NCBI GenBank assembly: GCA_039889245.1
Contig: JAZGVH010000002.1
Coordinates: 806,001-870,000 of the forward strand
DNA from: Dermatophilaceae bacterium Soc4.6
GTDB taxonomy: Bacteria > Actinomycetota > Actinomycetes > Actinomycetales > Dermatophilaceae
Length of the DNA stretch: 64,000 nt
Reading direction: 5' to 3'
This document shows positions 1-8,103 of this stretch, piece by piece. Each line of letters begins with the position of its first letter. Position 1 is the stretch's first letter. Both the position numbers and the translations under genes were made by a program. Below the pieces are notes generated by a model. That model was not told the origin of the DNA. It saw only the letters and a program-made list of their open reading frames with translations, and did not search any database.

Positions 1-1025
1 GGGGTGGCCTCGTCGTCCATGTAGCCGAGCAGGAACTGCGTGAACAGCGGGTCCTGGCAGACCTCGTGCGCGAAGCGATAGCCGCTGAGGTAGCCGAGGT
101 AGGTCAGGGCCTGATGGCTCGCGTTGAGCAGTCGCAGCTTCATCAGCTCGTAGGGCTCGACGTCGGCGACCACCTGCACGCCCACGTCCTCGAAGGGCGG
201 GCGGCCAGCCGGGAAGTCGTCCTCGAGACACCACTGGGTAAAGGGTTCGCACACCACGGGCCAGGCGTCCTCGATCCCGACGTCGGCGGAGAGCTGCGCG
301 ATGTCGGCCGGTGCGGTCACCGGGGTGATCCGGTCGACCATCGAGTTGGGGAACGAGACCTCGGCCGTCATCCAGTCGGCCAGGTCGGGGTCCTTGAGCC
401 GGGCGAAGGCGGTGACCATCCGCTTGGCGACGTCACCGTTGCCGGGGATGTTGTCGCAGGACATCACCGTGAACGGCACGGTGCCGCTGTCGCGACGACG
501 ACGCAGGGCCTCGGTGATGAAGCCGAACGGCGTCGTCGGGACCGCCCCTGGGAGCAGGTCGGCCTGGATGCTCGGGGCGCCGGCGTCGAACTCCCCCGTC
601 GAGGGGTGGAAGAGGTACCCGCCCTCGGTGATGGTGAGCGAGACGATCCGGGTCGACGCCGCCGTCATGAGGTCGAGCACCGTCGCCGGGTCGTCGGACG
701 CCAGGTGGAAGCCGAGGATCGACCCGATGACCCGGGGCTCCCGGCGCCCGTCGGGATGCTTGACCACCAGGGTGTAGAGGCCCCCCTGCGGGACGAGGGC
801 GTCACGCATCCGGGCGTCCTGGGGCATCGTGCCCACCCCGACGATGCCCCAGTCGAGGGCCTGGCCCCGGTTCATCAGGGCATCGACGTACATCGCCTCG
901 TGGGCCCGGTGGAAGCCACCGACTCCGAAGTGGACGATGCCCGGCGTGACGGCGTCACGGTCGTAGGCGGGCCCGGGCACCCCGTGCGGGAGGGCGCCGA
1001 GGAGGGAAGGGGTGAGCTGGGTCAT
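1..1025 (-). CDS. mannitol 2-dehydrogenase (polyol dehydrogenase), 3' end beyond window
   Basis: NAD-dependent oxidation of a polyol to a ketose (mannitol to fructose) in the cytoplasm. The frame is open from the ATG at 1025 to the window edge, so about 340 N-terminal residues are seen of a family of roughly 450-490. The N-terminal GVGGFHRAH stretch fits the dinucleotide-binding part of the long-chain mannitol dehydrogenase family. FPNSMVDRITP is the family signature and KLRLLNASH carries the catalytic lysine. It follows the ABC permease genes by 32 bp on the same strand, so it is the catabolic end of the polyol operon. The exact polyol (mannitol, sorbitol or arabitol) cannot be settled from sequence. 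Confidence 0.88.
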   Translation of the reverse strand, partial: MTQLTPSLLGALPHGVPGPAYDRDAVTPGIVHFGVGGFHRAHEAMYVDALMNRGQALDWGIVGVGTMPQDARMRDALVPQGGLYTLVVKHPDGRREPRVIGSILGFHLASDDPATVLDLMTAASTRIVSLTITEGGYLFHPSTGEFDAGAPSIQADLLPGAVPTTPFGFITEALRRRRDSGTVPFTVMSCDNIPGNGDVAKRMVTAFARLKDPDLADWMTAEVSFPNSMVDRITPVTAPADIAQLSADVGIEDAWPVVCEPFTQWCLEDDFPAGRPPFEDVGVQVVADVEPYELMKLRLLNASHQALTYLGYLSGYRFAHEVCQDPLFTQFLLGYMDDEAT

Positions 1026-1057
1026 GGCGGGTGAGTCTCCTTGCGGGAGAGGGGGTT

Positions 1058-1942
1058 CTAGCGGACGGCGCCCATGGACAGCCCCTGCACGAGCTTGTCC
1101 TGGGCGGCGAAGCCGGCGATGAGGACGGGCAGTGACACGACGAGCGAGGCGGCACAGACCTTGGCCAGGAACAGCCCCTGGCTGGTGACGAAGCCGGTCA
1201 GGAAGACCGGCGACGTCGTGGCCACCGTGGCGGTCAGCACCCGGGCGAACAGCAGCTCGTTCCAGCTGAAGATGAAGCAGATCAGCGCGGCAGCGGCGAT
1301 GCCCGGGGTGACGACCGGGGCGACGATCTTGCGCAGGGTCATGATCAGCCCTGCGCCGTCGATCTGCGCCGCCTCGAGCATCTCGATCGGGACCTCGGCG
1401 AGGAAGGACCTCAGCATCCAGATGGCGATCGGGAGGTTCATCACCGTGTAGAACAGGATGAGCAGCCAGATGCTGTCGAGGAGCCCGACCTGCTTGGCAA
1501 AGAGGTAGATCGGCAGGAGGCCCGCGACGATCGGGAGGAACTTGGTCGACAGCAGGAAGAAGAGGACGTCGGTCCACTTCTTCACCGGCTTGATCGACAG
1601 GGCATATGCCGCGGGGAAGGCGAGCAGGATGACGAAGATCGTCGAGAGGATGCTCGCCGTCGCCGAGTTGATCAGCGGCGGCAGCGGACTCGCAGCCCAG
1701 AACGCCCGGTAGCCGTCGAGGCTGAGTGCCGCGAAGAACGAGGGCGGGTTGGTCGCGGCGTCGGCCTCCTTGTGGAACGACGTCAGGACCATCCACAGCA
1801 CCGGGAAGACGAAGATCAGGCCGATCACCCACGCCGACAGACCGAGCAGCCGCTCCCCCACCGATGGCCGACGGTGGTGGTATGCCTGGGGGGTGCCGGG
1901 GGCCGAGCCCTTCACGCGAGCGGTCGCGGTGTCGCTGGTCAT
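1058..1942 (-). CDS. polyol/sugar ABC transporter permease (MalG/SmoG type)
   Basis: Inner-membrane subunit of a CUT1-type importer, 294 residues, about six hydrophobic segments after a 30-residue cytoplasmic N-terminus. The EAA loop that docks the ATPase is visible as LEAAQIDGAGLIMTLRKIVAP. The ATG at 1942 overlaps the stop of the upstream permease by 4 bp (ATGA), which decides the start against a longer upstream frame and implies translational coupling. Partner permease and binding protein are upstream. No ATPase gene lies between here and the dehydrogenase, so the ATPase is either beyond the left edge or a shared MsiK-like protein. Confidence 0.9.
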   Translation of the reverse strand: MTSDTATARVKGSAPGTPQAYHHRRPSVGERLLGLSAWVIGLIFVFPVLWMVLTSFHKEADAATNPPSFFAALSLDGYRAFWAASPLPPLINSATASILSTIFVILLAFPAAYALSIKPVKKWTDVLFFLLSTKFLPIVAGLLPIYLFAKQVGLLDSIWLLILFYTVMNLPIAIWMLRSFLAEVPIEMLEAAQIDGAGLIMTLRKIVAPVVTPGIAAAALICFIFSWNELLFARVLTATVATTSPVFLTGFVTSQGLFLAKVCAASLVVSLPVLIAGFAAQDKLVQGLSMGAVR

Positions 1943-2898
1943 CGGCTCTCCTCCTTGAACAGGCTGAAGACGGTCCGCAGCGCTACGGTGGCCACCGCGA
2001 TCGTGAGGACGACGACGATGACGCCGGCAGCCGATGCGAGGCCGTAGTTCTGGGCGGTGTAGAAGGTCTGGTAGATGTAGTACGGCAGGTTGGCGGTACC
2101 GAGCCCGCCGGAGGTGATCGTGAAGACGTGGTCGAAGTTCTGCACCACGTAGATCGTGCCGAGCAGCCCGGAGAGCTCGATGTAGGGGCGTAGGTGGGGC
2201 AGCGTCATCTTCGTGAAGATCTGCCAGGCGTTGGCCCCGTCGATGCGGGCCGCCTCGACGACGTCGAGAGGCCGGCTCTGCAGGCCCGCCAGCAGGATGA
2301 GCATCATGAAGGGCGTCCACTGCCAGACGATCGCGAACATCACCGCGAGGAAGGGAAAGCGCCCGATCCAGTCGATCTGGGGTGCGTTCTCCCCGAGGAA
2401 GAGCTTCAGCAGACCGTTGAAGAGGCCGTAGGACGGGTTGTAGAGCGCGTGCTTCCACAGCAGGGCCGCGGCGACGGGCACGATGAGGAACGGCGTGATC
2501 ATCATGGTGCGCACCGCCCCTCGTCCCCAGAACTTGCGGTCGAGGAGCAGGGCGATCGCGAGACCGAGCAGGAGCGAGACCACCACCACGGACAGCGTGA
2601 GGAACACGGTCACGAGGATGGCCTGTCGCGCGTCCGGGTCGGAGACCGCCCGCTGGAAGTTCTCGAGACCCGCAAAGTGACGGCGGTCCGGGTAGTAGGC
2701 GTTCCAGCTGATGAACGACGTGACGATCGTGACGACGAACGGGAGCTGGGTGACGATGACGACGAGGACGAGTGCGGGGAGCAGCGGTGCGCGGCGAGCC
2801 CAGTCTCCTGAGCGGAGCAGGGCCTTGCTGGGCTTCGTGCCCGCACCCGGGCCCGCGGCACCCTCGCGGGTGCCGCGGGCCGAGGTGGTGAGTGACAT
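1939..2898 (-). CDS. polyol/sugar ABC transporter permease (MalF/SmoF type)
   Basis: First permease of the importer, 319 residues, with an N-terminal cytoplasmic stretch of about 35 residues and then six to seven membrane segments. The EAA motif is seen in VEAARIDGANAWQIFTKMTLP. It starts 15 bp after the stop of the solute-binding protein and overlaps the next permease by 4 bp. It forms the heterodimeric channel with the protein encoded at 1058-1942. Substrate is inferred from the adjoining mannitol dehydrogenase. Confidence 0.9.
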   Translation of the reverse strand: MSLTTSARGTREGAAGPGAGTKPSKALLRSGDWARRAPLLPALVLVVIVTQLPFVVTIVTSFISWNAYYPDRRHFAGLENFQRAVSDPDARQAILVTVFLTLSVVVVSLLLGLAIALLLDRKFWGRGAVRTMMITPFLIVPVAAALLWKHALYNPSYGLFNGLLKLFLGENAPQIDWIGRFPFLAVMFAIVWQWTPFMMLILLAGLQSRPLDVVEAARIDGANAWQIFTKMTLPHLRPYIELSGLLGTIYVVQNFDHVFTITSGGLGTANLPYYIYQTFYTAQNYGLASAAGVIVVVLTIAVATVALRTVFSLFKEESR

Positions 2899-2913
2899 GG
2901 TTTCAGCTCACCA

Positions 2914-4269
2914 TCACTTGTAGCTCTTGGCCACGGTCTCGGCCAGGGCCTGACCCTTGTCGAGAGCCGAGGCCACGGTGTCCTGCCCGGCGATGGCCGC
3001 GCTGACGTACTGGCTCACCTTGGTGCCCAGGTCGGGGAACTCGGGGATGTCGACGAACTGGATGCCGGGCGCCGGGCGGGGCTGAACACCCGGGTTGTCG
3101 GGGTTGGCTGTCTCGATCGCGTTCTTGGTCTCCGTCGCGAAGGCCCCGGCGCTCTTGACGTACTCGGCGTTGGCGTAGGTCGAGGCCCGCTTGCCGGCCG
3201 GGACCTTGGACCAACCGAGCTTCGCACCCACGAGCTCCTCGTACTTCTTGCTCGAGGCCCACGAGATGAACTTCCAGGCCGCGTCCTTCTTCGCACTCTT
3301 CTCCTCGGCCGCCCAGGCCCAGGTGTAGAGCCAGCCGGCGGAGTCGGTCTTGACGACCGGGGCCGGCGCATAGCCGATCTTGCCCTTGACCGGGGAGTCA
3401 GCGGCCTCGAGCGAGCCGGCGGCCGACGTGGCGTCGTACCACATGGCCGTGTTGCCCTGCGTCATGTTGTTGAGGCACTCGGTGAAGCCGGCCTGCGAGG
3501 CGCCGGCCTCACCGTGCTGCCTGACGAGGTTGACGTAGAAGTTGGTGGCCTCCTTGAACTCGGGGGCGTTGACCTTGGGGGTCCAGTCCTTCTCGAACCA
3601 GGTGCCGCCGAAGGTGTTGACCACGGTCGTCAAGGGCGCGAAGACCTGACCCCACCCGGGTTGGCCGCGCAGGCAGATGCCGCGCATCCCCGTGGGCGTG
3701 TCGATCTTGGCGGCGATATCGGCGACCTGCTGCCAGGTCGGCTTCGCGGGCATCGTCACGCCCTTGGCCGCTAGCACGTCCTTGCGGTACATCAGGAACG
3801 AGGACTCACCGTAGAACGGCTCGCCGTAGAGCTTGCCGTCGGCCGTGAGGGCCTTGGTCATGGGCGCCAGGATGTCGCTCTGGTCGAAGGCGGTGTCGGC
3901 CTGGCTGTAGGACGTGAGGTCGGCGACCCACTTGTTCTTGGCGTAGATCGGGATCTCGAAGTTGGACAGCGTGGCCACGTCGTACTGGCCGGCCTGGGAC
4001 GAGAACTCCTGGCTCGTCTTGTCACGCAGGTCGTTCTCGGGCAGGACGGTGAAGTTGACCGTGATCCCGGACTCCTTGGTGAACTCCGGAGCCAGCTTCT
4101 GAAGGTCGACCATCTGCGGGTTGTTGACCATGAGGACGTTGATGGAGCTGGCGGAGCCGCCGCTCGCGGCGGCTCCTCCCCCTCCTCCGGCTCCCGCACA
4201 GGCGCTGAGCCCCACGGAGAGGGCGAAGGCCCCCAGCACGACCGGGGCGGCGATCGTCGCACGCGACAT
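2914..4269 (-). CDS. extracellular polyol-binding lipoprotein of ABC importer
   Basis: Family 1 extracellular solute-binding protein, 451 residues. The N-terminus is a lipoprotein signal with lipobox LSAC (Cys about residue 24), followed by a flexible Gly/Ala/Ser linker, so it is tethered to the outside of the membrane and delivers ligand to the permeases. The body has the two-lobed binding-protein character (FTKESGITVNFTVLPEN near the start). First gene of the operon, read away from the SorC-type regulator. A ribosome-binding site (GAGGAG) lies just before the ATG at 4269. Sorbitol/mannitol/arabitol specificity is inferred from context. Confidence 0.9.
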   Translation of the reverse strand: MSRATIAAPVVLGAFALSVGLSACAGAGGGGGAAASGGSASSINVLMVNNPQMVDLQKLAPEFTKESGITVNFTVLPENDLRDKTSQEFSSQAGQYDVATLSNFEIPIYAKNKWVADLTSYSQADTAFDQSDILAPMTKALTADGKLYGEPFYGESSFLMYRKDVLAAKGVTMPAKPTWQQVADIAAKIDTPTGMRGICLRGQPGWGQVFAPLTTVVNTFGGTWFEKDWTPKVNAPEFKEATNFYVNLVRQHGEAGASQAGFTECLNNMTQGNTAMWYDATSAAGSLEAADSPVKGKIGYAPAPVVKTDSAGWLYTWAWAAEEKSAKKDAAWKFISWASSKKYEELVGAKLGWSKVPAGKRASTYANAEYVKSAGAFATETKNAIETANPDNPGVQPRPAPGIQFVDIPEFPDLGTKVSQYVSAAIAGQDTVASALDKGQALAETVAKSYK

Positions 4270-4311
4270 GAAATCTCCTCGTTGAGTGTCTGCGGATCAG
4301 TCCGAACAACT

Positions 4312-4347
4312 TTGCTCATATGAGCATCCCCTTGCTCATATGCTCAA
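4312..4347. promoter_or_regulatory. tandem operator in the polyol divergent promoter
   Basis: Two related sites, TTGCTCATATGAGCA at 4312-4326 and TTGCTCATATGCTCAA at 4332-4347. The first 11 bases are repeated exactly 20 bp apart, two helical turns. The first is a near-perfect palindrome centred on CATATG. They sit between the binding-protein start (4269) and the regulator gene. SorC-family regulators bind such sites as oligomers, so autoregulation plus control of the operon is the likely role. Confidence 0.65.
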
Positions 4348-4473
4348 GGTGGAGTAAAACGCTGATGGTAGGCCGGTGTCAAGGACCAGAGGAGGCTCGG
4401 GCACAGTTGCGGCCAACCCGTGACCCGGAGCTCACCCCGACAGGCACGACGACTCAAGGAGAAGAGGCAGCCG

Positions 4474-5469
4474 GTGGAGCCCACGTCGACCTTCGCAGGC
4501 GGGCCCGCCCTGCTCGTGATGACGGCCACGGCCGCACGGCGCTACTACGTCGACGGGCGGTCGAAGGTCGAGATCGCCCACGAGCTGGGGATCAGCCGCT
4601 TCAAGGTCGCTCGCCTGCTGGAGGGTGCGCTGTCGAGCGGCCTCGTGCGGATCGAGATCGGGCACCCGGGCAGCATCGACACCGACCTCTCGAGCCAGCT
4701 GCGCGAGCACCTCGGGCTGAGCACCGCGATCGTCGTCGAGACGGCCGAGGACGACCCGTCCGCCCTGCGCGAGGTGCTGGCTCAGGCCGCGGCCGACCTG
4801 CTCGCGGAGACGGTGACCCGTGACGACGTGATCGGTCTGGCCTGGGCCCGGGCCGTCGCGAGCACCGTCACGAGCATCCGCTCGATCGCTCCGGCCCCCG
4901 TCGTGCAGCTCACCGGCTCACTCCCTCGCGAGGACCTCGCCGCCACGTCGATCGAGATCGTGCGTGAGATGGCGTCCCGCACCGGGGCCGAGGCCTCGTT
5001 CTTCTACGCGCCCTTCCTCCTGCCCGACGCCGCGACCGCTGCCACGTTGCGCCAGCAGCCGGACATCCGCCGGGCCATGGCTCGCTTCGCGTCGGTCACC
5101 AAGGCCGTCATCGGTCTCGGCGGCTGGGCGCCCGGCCAGAGCACCATCTACGACGCCGTCGATGCTGGCGACCGGGAGTCGCTGGCGTCCGCCGGCACGG
5201 TGGCCGACCTCTCAGGCGTCTTCCTCGATGCCGACGGCCACGTGGTCGGGCACGACCTGACGGCGCGCCTCATCTGCATGGACGCGACTGAGCTCGCCTG
5301 TGTTGCAGACGTGCTCGCGATCCCGTATGGCGTCGCCAAGGCACCGGCGGTGCTGGCCGCGGCTCGGAGCGGGCTCGTCACCAGCCTCGTCACCCACACC
5401 GCCATGGCCGCACAGCTCCTCGCCGGGCCGACCGCGCGACCCCGCGAACGGGCGCACCTGCCCTCCTGA
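4474..5469 (+). CDS. SorC/DeoR-type sugar-binding transcriptional regulator
   Basis: 331 residues from the GTG at 4474, which has AAGGAG 12 nt upstream. A longer GTG start at 4420 adds 18 residues and an ATG at 4519 is a shorter option. The N-terminal helix-turn-helix reads GRSKVEIAHELGISRFKVARLL. The remainder is the sugar-phosphate-sensing domain of the SorC family (GLAWARAVASTV, QLTGSLPRED, GVAKAPAVLAAARSG). It is transcribed divergently from the polyol operon across the tandem operator, so it is very probably that operon's ligand-responsive regulator. It ends before a strong hairpin at 5484. Confidence 0.85.
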   Translation: MEPTSTFAGGPALLVMTATAARRYYVDGRSKVEIAHELGISRFKVARLLEGALSSGLVRIEIGHPGSIDTDLSSQLREHLGLSTAIVVETAEDDPSALREVLAQAAADLLAETVTRDDVIGLAWARAVASTVTSIRSIAPAPVVQLTGSLPREDLAATSIEIVREMASRTGAEASFFYAPFLLPDAATAATLRQQPDIRRAMARFASVTKAVIGLGGWAPGQSTIYDAVDAGDRESLASAGTVADLSGVFLDADGHVVGHDLTARLICMDATELACVADVLAIPYGVAKAPAVLAAARSGLVTSLVTHTAMAAQLLAGPTARPRERAHLPS

Positions 5470-5483
5470 GCACGATGAGGGGT

Positions 5484-5524
5484 GCCGCGTCGACCGGGAC
5501 GGGGCAGGTCCCGGTCGACGCGGC
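5484..5524. terminator. bidirectional hairpin terminator
   Basis: A perfect 17-bp inverted repeat (GCCGCGTCGACCGGGAC at 5484-5500 and its complement at 5508-5524) with a 7-nt loop, no T tract. It lies between the convergent ends of the SorC-type regulator (5469) and the CopC-CopD gene (5600), where a two-way terminator is expected. Confidence 0.8.
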
Positions 5525-5599
5525 CCTTCGAGGGGCGCGGGGGCGCGCGTCCCTCGGCTCGTGGACCGTCCGGGTGCTGCGGACGGTGCGCCGCCGACG

Positions 5600-7510
5600 T
5601 CAGCCGTCACGGCTGGCGCCAACGACCTCGCTCGCCTCGCGGGTACCCCGAACCTCCGGGACGTCCTGCGGCAGCCGGGTCGGCCCGGGGCGCGGCGGTC
5701 GTGGTCGCCTACCGGCCACCAGGCGGCGACGCCGACGGATGTCGACCTCACGCAGGTACCGGAGCACGAGGAGCACCACCACCCCTCCGAGCAGCCAGGC
5801 CGTCACCAGGAGGGGTGTCTGCACGGAGGCACGGGAGACCAACGGCCCAGGCGTCGCGGCCGGGGCCCCGACGACCCAGTCCAGGTCGCCGGAGACGGCG
5901 CTGGCGCCCTGTCGTCGCACGACGGCACGGATGGTGACCGGTCCCCAGTCGCGCAGGTTCAGGGGCGCTGACCACCGACCGGACTCGCCTCGGCTGCCGG
6001 TGACGGTCACGACGACCCCGGTGGAGTCGACGACGGTGAAGGCCACCCCGGCCACCGGGCCAGGCGACGGTCGGCGGCTGTCGGCCACCCGCAGCTGGAC
6101 GACGTTCTCTCCCGGAAGGTTCGGCCGGATCGTCAGCTCCTCCTGCAGCTCGCCCACCTTCTGGGTGACCAGCGTGCTGGCGGGGCCGCGGGGGTCGAGG
6201 GTGAGCTGCTTCTCCAGAGCGGGTTGGCCGCTGGTCACGAGACCGGTCAGCAGCAGCACCACGACTCCCCCGGCCACCTCGGCCCCGAGCAGACGGCCGG
6301 GCAGGCCGCCCGCTCGCCGCAGCCTCAGGTGGTTGAGCAGTCCGGCGACCAGCAGCGCGGCCACGACGAGCACCTTGAGCACGAGCAGGCGGCCGTAGTC
6401 GGTCAGGAGCAGCGCATCCACCGAGCCCACCACCCCGCTGGCGAGGGCGAGGCCGGTGACGACCATCAGCCCGACGGCCGCGCCCGCGACGGGGCCGAAG
6501 GCGACGAGCACCCGTCGCGCGTCGTCACGCCCGGGGCGGACCACGACGATGACGAGGGAGAGCAGGGCGAGCGTGCCCATCCAGGTCCCCGTCGACAGCA
6601 CGTGGACGCTGGACAGGACCGCGCGGAGGGGCGAGCCCGTCGCCCCGCTGCCCGAGTGCCCGAGCAGGGCGTTGCTCCATGCGGCGCCGCCCGCGCCCAC
6701 GACCGCCAGGACGGTCCGGCGGCGACCGGCCAGCCACTGGTCGAGACCGGGCCGTGTGGCTGCGCTCGCGACGACGGCCAGCAGACCGAGCTCACGAGCC
6801 GACCACCACAGCGCATACCTGCTGTGCAGCACGGACCCGGCCAGCGAGGGCGAGGCGATCAGCTCCCAGCCGAGCAGCGCGACACCGGCGACGGCGGCGC
6901 CGACGGCAACCCGCGCTGTCACCCGACGCACGAGCCGGCCTGCTTCCGGGCCGACCCTGCTCCGACGGGTGAGCAGCACCGACGCCACCGGCGCTGCGGC
7001 ACCGAGCGCGAGGCCCGCGAAGACGACGGCCCGGAGCACCGCCTCGACGAGACCGGGTGAGGTCTCGGTCCAGCCGACGGGCGTGACGCTAGTGCCGACT
7101 CCGAAGCCGAAGGTGCCGTCGGTGGCGTGCAGGTCGTCGAAGGAGACGGTCGACCACGACACCTGGTAGGCGCCGTTGGCCAGTGGCGGAAGGGGGACGA
7201 CGATCCTCGACGGCGCGGAGGGATCGGCCGGGGTGACCAGCCGGACCGGGCCCAGGCGCACCCGACCGGAGCTCTCGATGAGGGTGATGGACGTGGCCGA
7301 GGGCACGACCTCTTCACTGAAGACCAGCGAGAGCTCGGCCGGGGCAGTGGTGAGGACGGCCCCGTCCGAGGGGTTGCTGCCGTCGAGGTAGGCGTGGGCC
7401 TGCGCCAGCGGTGCCCCCGCGACGACGGCAACGCCGATGGCCACGGCCACCGCCACCCCGGTCAGGAGCCGCCGCCCGGCCCGGGCCAGACCCTTCCGGG
7501 GCCCGTTCAC
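5600..7510 (-). CDS. CopC-CopD fusion, copper-binding and copper-transport membrane protein
   Basis: 636 residues. A signal peptide ends at AQA, so the mature protein begins with His, the N-terminal copper ligand of CopC proteins. The CopC beta-sandwich covers about residues 40-155 and holds the second conserved segment DDLHATDGTFGFGV. A CopD-type domain with eight or more membrane helices fills about 165-480. A further extracytoplasmic beta-rich segment is followed by one last helix and a basic tail (about 590-636). Fused CopC-CopD proteins (YcnJ-like) bind extracytoplasmic copper and move it across the membrane. It is the last gene of the cupredoxin operon, 7 bp after its neighbour, so supplying or recovering copper for the multicopper oxidase is the probable job. 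Confidence 0.88.
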   Translation of the reverse strand: MNGPRKGLARAGRRLLTGVAVAVAIGVAVVAGAPLAQAHAYLDGSNPSDGAVLTTAPAELSLVFSEEVVPSATSITLIESSGRVRLGPVRLVTPADPSAPSRIVVPLPPLANGAYQVSWSTVSFDDLHATDGTFGFGVGTSVTPVGWTETSPGLVEAVLRAVVFAGLALGAAAPVASVLLTRRSRVGPEAGRLVRRVTARVAVGAAVAGVALLGWELIASPSLAGSVLHSRYALWWSARELGLLAVVASAATRPGLDQWLAGRRRTVLAVVGAGGAAWSNALLGHSGSGATGSPLRAVLSSVHVLSTGTWMGTLALLSLVIVVVRPGRDDARRVLVAFGPVAGAAVGLMVVTGLALASGVVGSVDALLLTDYGRLLVLKVLVVAALLVAGLLNHLRLRRAGGLPGRLLGAEVAGGVVVLLLTGLVTSGQPALEKQLTLDPRGPASTLVTQKVGELQEELTIRPNLPGENVVQLRVADSRRPSPGPVAGVAFTVVDSTGVVVTVTGSRGESGRWSAPLNLRDWGPVTIRAVVRRQGASAVSGDLDWVVGAPAATPGPLVSRASVQTPLLVTAWLLGGVVVLLVLRYLREVDIRRRRRLVAGRRPRPPRPGPTRLPQDVPEVRGTREASEVVGASRDG

Positions 7511-7517
7511 GGCCGGC

Positions 7518-7985
7518 TCACTCGACCAGGATGCCGGGCAGCGACATCCCGTGGGCCGTGAGTGAGGCGTGGTCGTTCGGCCGCACGGTCCCGCCGTTGT
7601 TGTAGACGAAGTAGTAGGTCTGGCCGACCGGCAGGCTGTGACCCTGCTTCATCAGGGCGACCCGCTTGGTGGCGGCCCCGGTCTCCTCGTTCTTGAGCAC
7701 CGGGAGGTTCTTCTGGTCGTCCTGGAAGCGGGTCGCCTTGTCGGAGTCGAGGATGACGTAGCTGACCTGGACCAGCCCCCCGTCCGCGACGATGGCGACG
7801 CGGGAGAACCGCACCCCGAGCGCCTCCTCCATCGAGGCGTTCGTCGGCATGGCCGACTCCGCGACCGCGCGGTGCGACGCGAACGTGTGGACCGCGAGCG
7901 CCAGCACGGCGGCGACGAGCAGCAGGGCCACGGCCTGCGTCCGTCGCGACCTGTCGGCGCCCAGCCTGGTGATGCGATTCCTCAT
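7518..7985 (-). CDS. membrane-anchored small protein of the multicopper oxidase locus, unknown function
   Basis: 155 residues from the ATG at 7985, preceded by GAAGGGG; an in-frame upstream start adds 24 residues but lacks such a site. One N-terminal membrane helix (about 19-38) is followed by an extracytoplasmic domain of about 115 residues with no cysteine and several His/Met near the C-terminus (VRPNDHASLTAHGMSLPG). I do not recognise a family. Position between the cupredoxin genes and copC-copD, with 7 bp to the latter, suggests an accessory or assembly protein for the oxidase, possibly metal-binding. That role is inference. Confidence 0.7.
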   Translation of the reverse strand: MRNRITRLGADRSRRTQAVALLLVAAVLALAVHTFASHRAVAESAMPTNASMEEALGVRFSRVAIVADGGLVQVSYVILDSDKATRFQDDQKNLPVLKNEETGAATKRVALMKQGHSLPVGQTYYFVYNNGGTVRPNDHASLTAHGMSLPGILVE

Positions 7986-8103
7986 GGTGCGTGCCCCTTC
8001 CTGGTGGGTGACCCGGCGGCGACGGGGAGTCGCCGCCGGATCGTCCCTGGTGTTCACGATGGGACGCCCCGCCCCATCGGTTCCTGCGTCTCGCGGTGAC
8101 CCG

